Origin: an uncultured Lentisphaeria bacterium
GTDB taxonomy: Bacteria > Verrucomicrobiota > Lentisphaeria > Victivallales > UBA1829
DNA: 64,000 bases
Assembly (NCBI GenBank): GCA_905197955.1
Contig: CAJKAR010000008.1
Span: 61,551-125,550 of the forward strand
Reading direction: 5' to 3'
Made by a program: the position numbers and the translations under genes. How positions within the stretch are numbered: the first letter of the stretch is position 1; every line of letters starts with the position of its first letter. Shown here piece after piece: positions 45,214 to 53,500 of this stretch. The notes beneath the pieces were generated by a model, which was not told where the DNA came from, ran no database searches, and worked only from the letters and a program-made list of their open reading frames with translations.

Positions 45214-45250
45214 AAAACTTATCATAATTATACTTCAAAACTTATTATAT
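45214..45250. promoter_or_regulatory. Direct-repeat operator candidate overlapping the promoter
   Basis: AAAACTTATCATAA (45214-45227) and AAAACTTATTATAT (45237-45250) share eleven of fourteen positions and are 23 bases apart, one just past the -10 box and one in the spacer. Likely sites for the GntR-type regulator. Confidence 0.45.
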
Positions 45251-45255
45251 GTCAA
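45227..45255 (-). promoter_or_regulatory. Perfect consensus promoter of the GntR-hybrid operon
   Basis: On the minus strand TTGACA (45250-45255), a 17-base spacer and TATAAT (45227-45232), both perfect. It is the second of three identical-consensus promoters heading regulator-pseudopilin-glycosidase operons. Confidence 0.9.
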
Positions 45256-45324
45256 GAGGTATTTTTCCGGAACAAGGAAAAAAAACCGAATTTTAACACC
45301 ATCCAAACAAACTCTTCCCGCCAG

Positions 45325-45337
45325 ACAGAAATTCTGT
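45325..45337 (+). promoter_or_regulatory. Short palindrome upstream of the rtcB operon
   Basis: ACAGAA-A-TTCTGT, a perfect 6-bp inverted repeat with a single central base, 28 bases before the candidate -35 box. Possible operator; weak evidence. Confidence 0.25.
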
Positions 45338-45365
45338 TTTCCGCAGCATTTTTTGGAAAACTCTC

Positions 45366-45394
45366 TTGCAAAATCTCCTCAACGAAACTATCTT
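45366..45394 (+). promoter_or_regulatory. Candidate promoter of the rtcB-prfH operon
   Basis: TTGCAA and TATCTT with a 17-base spacer (four of six matches each). The transcript would carry a leader of about 180 bases containing a small hairpin and a 15-codon reading frame. Confidence 0.35.
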
Positions 45395-45421
45395 AAAAGA
45401 TATGCTAAAAACATCTCTGGT

Positions 45422-45437
45422 CCGGAAATGCTTCCGG
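45422..45437 (+). other. Leader hairpin
   Basis: CCGGAA-ATGC-TTCCGG, a perfect 6-bp stem with a tetraloop, in the leader of the rtcB operon just before the short reading frame. Confidence 0.4.
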
Positions 45438-45462
45438 CAGTCAAACCACAAGGAGGTGCGCT

Positions 45463-45510
45463 ATGTCTGTACTGAAACTCTCTCTCATCAACCGTATAAT
45501 TCCCTGCTGA
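45463..45510 (+). CDS. Possible 15-residue leader peptide (MSVLKLSLINRIIPC)
   Basis: An ATG with an excellent AGGAGG six bases upstream opens a 15-codon frame ending in TGA. It lies 75 bases before the rtcB start and ends before that gene's own AGGAG. The ribosome binding site is better than those of most genes here, so translation is likely even though no family can be named. A sensor peptide for ribosome damage, or a short hydrophobic toxin-like peptide, are both speculative. Confidence 0.4.
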   Translation: MSVLKLSLINRIIPC

Positions 45511-45585
45511 GGATAACGGGTCCTTTTACTGTCCGATTCCGTTCTCTTCAGCGCATGAAAAAATTTCTCTGAGGAGAACTTTATA

Positions 45586-46701
45586 TTGATTTCCATTGAT
45601 TTGATGTCAGAAAACATTCGTGTTTTCTGTTCGCACAAGACATGGCTTGAAGGCGATGCCCTGAACCAGTTCCGGAATGTCTGCGCACTTCCCGGTTTTG
45701 TACGCGGAGCGGCCTATCCTGATCTGCATCCCGGACACGGGATTCCAGTCGGAACGGCCTATCTCTTCCGTGAAACGATCTATCCGTTTCTGATCGGCGG
45801 AGATATCGGCTGCGGCATGAATCTGAGCATGAGCGATCTGCCGGTACATAAATGGAAGCCGGACCGGGCACTGCGGCGTCTGACCGACGATCCGGAATAT
45901 GTCATCCGCCACCGGGCGCGCGAACTCTGCGTGCAGGAGGAGCATCCGGATGATCCGGCGCATCAGCTCGGAACTCTGGGACGCGGCAACCATTTTGCCG
46001 AGATCCTCGCCGTTGATTCCATCATGGATCCGGATCGTTTTTCCGCATGGAAGCTGAACTCGAAACATCTTTTTCTGCTGATTCATTCCGGATCGCGGAG
46101 TTACGGAGAACGCTTTGCGTCCCGCTTTACCGCTGTACACGGAGCGGAGGGACTCTCACCCGACTCCGAATCCGGCCAAGCGTATCTTGCAGGACACGAC
46201 CGGCTGATTCACTGGGCGCGATACAACCGCAGACTTTCTGCGCAGGCGTTCCACTCTCTGCTGGGGAGCAAAGGAACCGAGGTGCTGGATTCCGTTCACA
46301 ACAGAATTGAGCGGATGTCTTCCGGGCTCTGGCTGCATCGGAAAGGCGCCGCGGAGGCCCGTACGGGAGAACCGGTGCTGATCGCGGGAACAAGGGGATC
46401 GTCAAGCTATCTCGTTGCGCCGAAGGAGGTTTCGGAAGAGACTCTCTTCTCTCTGGCACATGGAGCCGGGCGAAAATGGACCCGTCTGAGCACCCGTTCC
46501 CGGATCCAGGCGAAGTACCGGGAGGAGGAGCTGCGCCGGACGCCCATCGGCTCCCACGTACTTTGTCCGGACCGGGATCTTCTCTGCGAAGAGGCTCCCG
46601 ATGCCTATAAAAACATCGAACAGGTGATTCAGGATCTGACCGATTTCCATCTGATTGATGTTGTCGCCTCCTTCCGTCCGCTTTTAAACTGCAAACCGTG
46701 A
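45586..46701 (+). CDS. rtcB: RtcB2-type RNA ligase
   Basis: 371 residues. Family motifs: DLHPGHGIPVG, GGDIGCGM (metal-binding Cys76), LGTLGRGNHFAEI, LIHSGSRSYG and the C-terminal guanylylation-site neighbourhood AGTRGSSSYLV with GAGRK. RtcB joins 2',3'-cyclic phosphate and 5'-OH RNA ends using GTP. The shorter length and the company of prfH place it in the RtcB2 group that repairs ribosomal RNA cut by toxins. The TTG at 45586 was chosen because AGGAG lies nine bases upstream; the next ATG (45604) is too far from it. Confidence 0.92.
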   Translation: MISIDLMSENIRVFCSHKTWLEGDALNQFRNVCALPGFVRGAAYPDLHPGHGIPVGTAYLFRETIYPFLIGGDIGCGMNLSMSDLPVHKWKPDRALRRLTDDPEYVIRHRARELCVQEEHPDDPAHQLGTLGRGNHFAEILAVDSIMDPDRFSAWKLNSKHLFLLIHSGSRSYGERFASRFTAVHGAEGLSPDSESGQAYLAGHDRLIHWARYNRRLSAQAFHSLLGSKGTEVLDSVHNRIERMSSGLWLHRKGAAEARTGEPVLIAGTRGSSSYLVAPKEVSEETLFSLAHGAGRKWTRLSTRSRIQAKYREEELRRTPIGSHVLCPDRDLLCEEAPDAYKNIEQVIQDLTDFHLIDVVASFRPLLNCKP

Positions 46702-46710
46702 GGGAAAAAT

Positions 46711-47343
46711 ATGCAGCGGAAATTTTTACAAATCTCTTCGGGGCAAGGCCCCGGAGAGTGCCGTCTGTTTGTTTCGCTTCTTGCCGTTTTTCTCCGGCGG
46801 GAGGCCCTCGACAGCGGACTCGAATGCGAGCTTCTGGAAAAACCTGATAAACACGGGAACGCCTCGCTTCTCCTGTGGATCCGTGGTGAAACGGCGGATT
46901 CCTTTGCCCGACACTGGATCGGAACGATGCAGTGGATTCAACCCAGTCCCATCCGTCTGCATCATCCGCGCAAAAACTGGTTCGCCGGAATTACGGAGGT
47001 GAAAATTACGGACGAAAAAGAGCGGCTCCGCGAAAGTGAAATCCGCGTGGAAACCCGGCGCGCTTCCGGACATGGCGGACAGCACCTCAACAAAACCGAT
47101 TCCGCGGTTCGGATCACCCATCTGCCCACGGGCGTAAGCGCCGAGGCTTCAGAAGAGCGATCCCAGCATCGCAATCGGGAAATCGCCTATCTCCGCCTGA
47201 TCCGGAAACTCCGGGAACGCAACCTGAAAAACAAATCCGATAACCGACAGAATCAACGTCACAACCATTACACTCTGATCCGAGGTTCACCACTCCGGAT
47301 CTTCAAAGGCAATCCGCTGAAGGAACTTTTCCCTTCACAATGA
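46711..47343 (+). CDS. prfH: Peptide chain release factor homologue PrfH
   Basis: 210 residues, shorter than RF1/RF2 and without their codon-recognition domain. The catalytic loop GHGGQHLNKTDSAVRI contains the GGQ tripeptide that triggers peptidyl-tRNA hydrolysis, followed by LPTGVSAEASEERSQHRNR. It starts nine bases after rtcB with GAGGGA upstream, so the two are co-transcribed. Published work shows that PrfH frees peptides from ribosomes whose decoding-centre 16S rRNA has been cleaved, so that RtcB2 can religate the RNA. Confidence 0.93.
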   Translation: MQRKFLQISSGQGPGECRLFVSLLAVFLRREALDSGLECELLEKPDKHGNASLLLWIRGETADSFARHWIGTMQWIQPSPIRLHHPRKNWFAGITEVKITDEKERLRESEIRVETRRASGHGGQHLNKTDSAVRITHLPTGVSAEASEERSQHRNREIAYLRLIRKLRERNLKNKSDNRQNQRHNHYTLIRGSPLRIFKGNPLKELFPSQ

Positions 47344-47481
47344 TTCCTCTCCCCCTCCCCCGAATCGGAAAAAAGAATCTTCCGTTTTCTCCGCTTCGGG
47401 GAGGACTTTCCACTCCGGCTCACCAAAGAATATTCCCATCCTTCACGACTTTTCCAGAGAAGATTTTTTCATAAAATGAAC

Positions 47482-47525
47482 TTGAAAAATACGAATTCGT
47501 AGATATATTAAAATACGAATTCGTA
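47482..47525 (+). promoter_or_regulatory. MarR operon promoter with two perfect palindromic operators
   Basis: TTGAAA (47482-47487) and TATATT (47504-47509) with a 16-base spacer. The 12-base palindrome TACGAATTCGTA occurs twice, at 47490-47501 (inside the spacer) and 47514-47525 (around the transcription start), 24 bases centre to centre. Binding by the MarR product to both would block the promoter. Confidence 0.8.
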
Positions 47526-47543
47526 ATATAAAGAGGAACGGCA

Positions 47544-47990
47544 ATGCGATCCAAGATCAAAAAAATGATTGATGCGACCAATCTGATTGACCATACCTAT
47601 CTGGTCAAGGGTCGCTCCATGGCGGTCAAACCGAATATAGTGCTTCTGCTGTATGCACTTTCGAACGATGAAAATCTCTCCCAGAGCAAACTGCACAACG
47701 AGTGGCTTCTGCCGCTTTCCACGATCAACACCATAGTAACCGAATGCAGGAACGCAGGTTACATCACGCTGGAACCGATTGAGGGGAAACGGCGGGAATG
47801 CACTCTGCGTTTTACGCGAAAAGGGAAAGAATTTGCCGCATTTATTCTTGCGGAGATCCACGCGGCGGAGGAAAAAGCCATGCGGGAAACGATTGCACGT
47901 TATTCCGCAGAATTTGTCGATGCCCTGGACTTTTACGCGAAGAAATTTCATGAAGAACTGAGTTTCAGGAGGAATCCGGATGAAAAGTGA
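47544..47990 (+). CDS. MarR-family repressor
   Basis: 148 residues, helical winged-helix protein. The segment LSQSKLHNEWLLPLSTINTIVTECRNAGYI is the recognition-helix region and EGKRRECTLRFTRKGKEF the wing. It starts 19 bases after the second palindrome with GAGG upstream and overlaps the MATE gene start by 11 bases. Autorepression of the MATE-GNAT operon and release by an effector drug or metabolite is the standard model. Confidence 0.9.
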   Translation: MRSKIKKMIDATNLIDHTYLVKGRSMAVKPNIVLLLYALSNDENLSQSKLHNEWLLPLSTINTIVTECRNAGYITLEPIEGKRRECTLRFTRKGKEFAAFILAEIHAAEEKAMRETIARYSAEFVDALDFYAKKFHEELSFRRNPDEK

Positions 47991-49308
47991 TCAGCTTCTA
48001 TTCTGGAAATACGTGACGCCGTCGATTTTCGGAGCGGTCATCGGCGGATCGTTTGCGATTGTCGATACGATCTTCATCGGCCTTGCCGGAGGGAAAAACG
48101 CACTGGCGGCAACTGCGGTGACCTGGCCGCTGGTGATGCTGCTTCAGGCATTCGGGTTTCTTGTCGGTTCCGGCGGAGCGGTTCTGATTGCGCAGAGCCG
48201 GGGGGCGGGAGAGATGGAAAAGGCTCAGAAGGTGTTCTCGCAGACGCTTTTTCTGGTTGTTGTCTGGAGCATTCTGCTGACTCTTCTGACCTTTCCATTT
48301 CTGCGAATGTTTCTTACGGCACTGGGGGCGACGGATGAACTGATGCCGATCTCGCTGCGGTATGCCCAGATTCTGACGGCGGGGGTGTTCTTTTCCATCT
48401 TCATGTCGATGTGTCTGGAGGTGATCCGCAACGACGGGCATCCGGCGCTCTCCATGCTGCTGATGGTAAGCGGACTGCTCTGCAATATTCTTCTGGACTG
48501 GGTCTTTGTATTTCTTCTCGGGTTCGGCGCGGTCGGTGCGGCGATTGCGACGGTGTTCAGTCAGGGAGGAGCCTGTCTTCTTGGAGTGCTCTATTTCTGT
48601 TCTCCGCTGACCGGACTGCGCTTTTCGCGGAAGAGTCTGCATCCGGAAGCCAAAGAGTGCGGAACGATTCTGTGGACCGGACTGCCGATTTTCGGCAACA
48701 TGTTCTCCATCATAGCCATGCTCTACATGCACAATGCCCAGTCGTTGCGCTACGCGGGAATAGACGGTCTTGCCGCCTATACCGTCATCTCCTCTCTGGA
48801 GGCGCTCGGCTCCATGTTCATGACCGGAATCGCCGGAGGAATCCAACCGCTTTCCGCATCCATGTACGGCGCGGGAAAACACAAGCGCCAGAGACGTTTC
48901 GGCAATTATGGTTACTGGTTTGCATTCGCTTCCGGAATCATTCTGATGCTCTTTTCCTTTGCCATGCACAAAGTAATTCCCGGATGGATGGGACTTTCTT
49001 CCGGAAAGGCGCAAATGCTGGCTCAGGAGGGGATTCTGCTTTCCGCACCGGCATTTCTGCTGCTGGGAGTCATCCGGGTTGCCGCGTTTTACTATCAGGC
49101 GACCGGCAAGATCGTCAAAGCCTCGTGGCTGATCTACGGAGACTCCTTTCTGGCTCTGCCGATCTGTATTTTCACTCTGCCGCTCTGGTTCGGGATGAAC
49201 GGCGTATGGCTGGCAATGCCCCTCTCCCGTCTGCTCCTGATGGGACTGCTTCTCTATTTCTGGTTCGGTATGAAACAAGAGAAGAACACTCAATTCATAA
49301 ACGCATAA
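47980..49308 (+). CDS. MATE-family multidrug efflux transporter
   Basis: 442 residues with twelve predicted membrane helices. The N-terminal helix bundle has TPSIFGAVIGGSFAIVDTIFIG and the repeat half begins near residue 225 (ILWTGLPIFGNMFSIIAML), as in MATE proteins; SLEALGSMFMTGIAGGIQPLSASMYGAG is a family-typical segment. Exports cationic compounds in exchange for sodium or protons. It is translationally coupled to MarR. Confidence 0.92.
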   Translation: MKSDQLLFWKYVTPSIFGAVIGGSFAIVDTIFIGLAGGKNALAATAVTWPLVMLLQAFGFLVGSGGAVLIAQSRGAGEMEKAQKVFSQTLFLVVVWSILLTLLTFPFLRMFLTALGATDELMPISLRYAQILTAGVFFSIFMSMCLEVIRNDGHPALSMLLMVSGLLCNILLDWVFVFLLGFGAVGAAIATVFSQGGACLLGVLYFCSPLTGLRFSRKSLHPEAKECGTILWTGLPIFGNMFSIIAMLYMHNAQSLRYAGIDGLAAYTVISSLEALGSMFMTGIAGGIQPLSASMYGAGKHKRQRRFGNYGYWFAFASGIILMLFSFAMHKVIPGWMGLSSGKAQMLAQEGILLSAPAFLLLGVIRVAAFYYQATGKIVKASWLIYGDSFLALPICIFTLPLWFGMNGVWLAMPLSRLLLMGLLLYFWFGMKQEKNTQFINA

Positions 49309-49318
49309 GAGAGAAATC

Positions 49319-49897
49319 ATGAAAGATCCATTTCAACTGGTCCCGCTGAAAAACGAAGAGCTCGCTGAATTCAAACGCGAAATGCAGAAAGCGTTTCAAC
49401 TCGGCTATGAACAGGAATTCGGCCCCTGCAAAGAGGCCGTTCTGCCGGAAGAGGATATCGACCGCTCGCTGAATTCAAAAGGCGCCTTTGCATATGCTGC
49501 CAGAATCAACGGAGAGCTGGCGGGAGGAGCAATCGTCGTCATCGACACTAACAGCGGGCATAACCATCTGGATCTTCTTTTTGTCAAATCCGGAACGCAG
49601 AGCAAAGGAGTCGGACAGGCCATCTGGGAAAAAATCGAATCGCTGTATCCCGATACCAGAGTCTGGGAAACATGCACACCGTACTTTGAAAAACGAAACA
49701 TCCATTTTTATGTCAACCGGTGCGGATTTCACATTGTGGAATTTTTCAATCCGCATCACCATTTTCCGTCTCAGGAAGAGGAATACCACGGAGGCATGAA
49801 TGAAGAAGCCTCCCGATATTTTTTCCGATTTGTCAAGAAAATGAAATCTTCCAGAAAGGAATCTCCATCCATGAATTCCTGCGCAGAAAACTCTTAA
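49319..49897 (+). CDS. GNAT-family N-acetyltransferase
   Basis: 192 residues. The acetyl-CoA motif A is LDLLFVKSGTQSKGVGQAIWEKIESLYP, with the preceding strand AGGAIVVID. It follows the MATE gene by ten bases, so drug acetylation together with efflux is the likely theme. The 3' end overlaps the convergent gene on the other strand by 65 bases. Confidence 0.88.
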   Translation: MKDPFQLVPLKNEELAEFKREMQKAFQLGYEQEFGPCKEAVLPEEDIDRSLNSKGAFAYAARINGELAGGAIVVIDTNSGHNHLDLLFVKSGTQSKGVGQAIWEKIESLYPDTRVWETCTPYFEKRNIHFYVNRCGFHIVEFFNPHHHFPSQEEEYHGGMNEEASRYFFRFVKKMKSSRKESPSMNSCAENS

Positions 49898-50354
49898 AGG
49901 AAATCTGCGGAAGAAAACTCCGTCCGGGAATCGTCCCCGTTTTTGGGCTGTCCGAATCTGCGGAGATATCTCTTCTTTCAGAAGTTCGATTTCTGAAATC
50001 AGCGTTTTTCCCTGACTTCCGAACCCATACCGACCGAAACGCAAACAGCACAGCAGCGATCCAGAACCCATGCAGCAGTCCACCCCCTGCATAGAATCTC
50101 CAGTCCAGGAAGAGCTTCCGGAAAATGGCAGCCCGCCGAAACAGAAAATAAGTTGCCGTACCGTAAATTCCGAAAATCACACAGGGAATCAATCCGAACA
50201 GAAACAGTGCGTGATACGGCCAGGGATGTCCTCCGCCGATGATGATCGAGAGCATCAGATACCCGGCAAACAGAAGAATTGGAATCATTTCCCAGATCAT
50301 AATGAGAAAGGCAAAAAAAACAACCAAAGCAATGTCGCGAAGCGTAATTTTCAT
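49833..50354 (-). CDS. Small membrane protein, function unknown
   Basis: 173 residues from the ATG with GAGGG upstream. Three or four hydrophobic helices (IALVVFFAFLIMIWEMIPIL, LFLFGLIPCVIFGIYGTATY, GLLHGFWIAAVLFAF) precede a polar tail that runs into the convergent GNAT gene. The helices look real; the tail of about 60 residues may be a readthrough artefact of a lost stop codon. No family recognised. Confidence 0.5.
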   Translation of the reverse strand: MKITLRDIALVVFFAFLIMIWEMIPILLFAGYLMLSIIIGGGHPWPYHALFLFGLIPCVIFGIYGTATYFLFRRAAIFRKLFLDWRFYAGGGLLHGFWIAAVLFAFRSVWVRKSGKNADFRNRTSERRDISADSDSPKTGTIPGRSFLPQISFKSFLRRNSWMEIPFWKISFS

Positions 50355-50518
50355 GATCACACCCTCTCCTTCGATTTTCCATTTCTGAATGCGGAGAAAT
50401 GCGCGGAAGCAAAAAATGATCTTTTCTTCTTTACAATAAAACCTCTCTCTGGAAAAAGCAAACGGGAAAGGACCTTCCACCCCGTCTGTTTTTCGGCGGA
50501 AGGTGCCAGCCAGCGCGG

Positions 50519-53500
50519 TTACCAGTGATAATACCGGTAGGGGTCATCCTCCGGGATTGCCTGATCCACATGCATCCGGAAGGGATCGCGAGTGGAGAAA
50601 AGACGCGGATGCCCGCTGATGCCTCCGAGATGATAGACATCATTGCAGAGGATCACAAGCTCATGGCGTCCCGGTTTCAGAGCCCCGGGCGCAAAACGGT
50701 GACGGCGGATCGCCAGCCAGTAATCCTTCGGATTGGTCTGTTTTGTCACCGCCCCGAGGAATTTGCCGTCGAGCCAGATCCAGCTTTCGTCATCGACTGC
50801 GCCGATCTCCAGTTCCAGCGGCTCCGCGGCAAGCTCCGGAGAAAGCTCAAAACTCTTCCGGTACCAGAAATATCCGTTTCTGCCGCGCAGTTCCGGGATC
50901 TCCTGATTGAACATCCCCGGCACCCGGATCTTCCGCCATTGTCTGACAGACCGGAAATCGGGAAGCCGGGTTCCGTTCCGAAGTTTCCCATCCAGATCCT
51001 CGATTCCCTCCCAGATTCCGGCAAGCGAAAGCGGCTTCAGCATCCGTTTTCCGGACATGGCACGGAACGAGTCGGTCAGTTCGGTCCGTGCCCTCGCTCC
51101 GAGATTTGCAAGAAGACGCGAAACCGTATAGAACCCTCTGCGGACCGTGGTCCGCTTGATGAACTCTTTCCCGTTGATCCGATACGGCGGGAGCTGATAA
51201 AAAACGATTTTTCCTTTTCCCATTCCGGCAATTTGCAGCAGTCGCCCGCCGATGGAATCCGCAGGAAACGCCGTAAACTTCTCCTCGTACCGCAAATGGA
51301 GATCCGCATTGCAGAGCCCGGCGAATTCCGGAACAGCATTCAGTCCCGTAGCCAGATCAGTGCCGAAGGTTCCCTCCTCGACTTCGGCATCCGGAAGAAG
51401 ACGGCGGATCTCGGCACTGTTCCATCCGAGCGCCAGCAAAGCGCCTCCGTTCTGCAACGTTTGCCGGATGTTTGCCGGAAGAGCGTTGCCCGACGAGATA
51501 ACCAGAAGCGCATTCGCAGGAAGAGTTTCCGATACGGGAAGCGCATCAATCCGCAGCTTGTCAAGGAGCTGCCCGGTCTCCGTACCAAGAAAGAAAACAG
51601 GACGAATTTCCGGCGTTTCACTTTTCTCCAGCACTTCCAGCAGTTCCGCAAGAACATGTTCCGCCTGCACATCCGCCTCCGTGCGGTCGGAGAGATCAAG
51701 CTGGGAGAAGAGGATCTTTGCCTCGCCTTCCCGGAAAAGAATCGCCGGAGCATACTGCAGATCGAACCCGCCGTGATACAGGGGCAGCCAGTTGCCGCGC
51801 GACGGTTTTTCCAACAGAAGATCCGCCACATTGCCGCGCTGTCCGCTGTACCAGATATGCGTATTCATAAATCCGTTCCAGGAGCTTTTGGGATACTGGC
51901 GGTTGACTTCCGCACCCGGCATGAAATACGGACGCGTAGTCGAACTGCCCCGCCAGTCGGAAAGAACTCGAAACGCGCGTCTGCCGACCGGGAACAGAGT
52001 CCGCAGTCCGTGCTCCGCTCCGCGGATTCCAAGACGATTCAACTGCTCAAGGCGTTGTTCGAGGATCAGAAGCCGTACCCCTTTGTTCAAACGGGCGGAA
52101 AGATCGAACGGAAGAGTCTCCAGTCCATACCGGCCGATCACAACCATATTGATTCCATCCAGATCCCCTTCTTCGCGCAGCAGACGAAATTTCACGCCGA
52201 TTTTCTCCAGCAGCGGCGCGGCACTTTTCTCCGGATCCCAGAGTCCGATCCGGGAACTCAGATGCGCTCTGCGTGCCGGAAGAACCGTAAACGGAAAGGA
52301 ATCCCGGAGGATTTCTCCTTTTGCAAACTCGAATTCCGCGTTGATCCGTCCGGAGCGTTCCGTGTCTGTCTCTGGGGCAGTGAAGCGAATCGGCACTTCG
52401 GCGCGTCCTCCGGGACTGATCCGGACCGTTGAAGCGGACCAATCTCTCATGGAATCGGTTTTCCAGCGGCAAACAACCGACTGTTCCCGACGGCTGTCGT
52501 TGAGGATCATCAGGGACTTTTCCACACTCTCCCCCGGACGGAAACGGCAGGACTGTTCCGTAAAATTTCCCGGCTTTCCGGCGATCCATCCTAGCAGTTC
52601 GCGATATCCGTATTCCAGAACCTTGCCGGTCGGATTTGCCCGGAACGTGCTGAACGGATCGCTCAGAAAATACGACGACGCCCGAATCCGATCCGCTACC
52701 GGCCCCGGCTCCTTCAGATTCCGAAAACGATCCGGATGAGGACCGCTCTTTACCGCTTTCTCGATATCATAAAAACTCGTATGATCCCACGGCTGGAATC
52801 CGGAAAGGCCGCGCGCACGCAGATCACGCAGATTGCGTTTCAGCATTATGGACCGGACTTTGTGAGTGGAAGGATCACGCAGAATATTGTAGGAAGTCAG
52901 GAAACGGGTCGGCGTATTGTTTTTTGCAGCGGAATATTCGCGGCGGAACATCTGCTGTTTTGCGTCGTTGAAGGCGTACGCCACTTCGCCAAGATACTCC
53001 GCATTGAATTCATCAAGCCAGGTTCCCTGCACTTCCGGGGAACGCCAGATGAATCCGGGCCCCCGATTGCTCGACCAGCTGGCAACATGCGGAATACCGT
53101 ATTCAACAAACAGGATCGGCATGGTGCCTTTCTTCTCCCAGTGCTCCAGCCAGTCGGAACGCTCCTGCGCGGGAACCCAGTTCAAATAGAAATTCTGCGC
53201 GGAGATGCTTCCCAGATTTCCCGCATCGTGATGATAAACAGGACGGGTCGGATCGATGGAACGGATGATCGCTTCCGCCTTCAGTCCGGCGGTCCGGCGG
53301 TCCGATCCGAGTCCGGCATGTTCGGGACGCCAATCCGTCCCCATGGTCAGAGGGTTCTGCATGTCGGCATAGCCGAGCGCATTGTGGTTGACCGCATAAA
53401 GCACAAGCCCTGGAACGTTCTGAACTCGACGGATCCGGTAAGTACAGAGTTTCCGGTAAGCTGAAGCGAATTCGGGATCATCGAGCTTCGCGTTGAAATC

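Noticed and set aside
45355..45369. Sigma54 promoter upstream of rtcB
   Set aside because: GG and GC are separated by eleven bases instead of ten, and the -24 element is poor; no RtcR gene is nearby.
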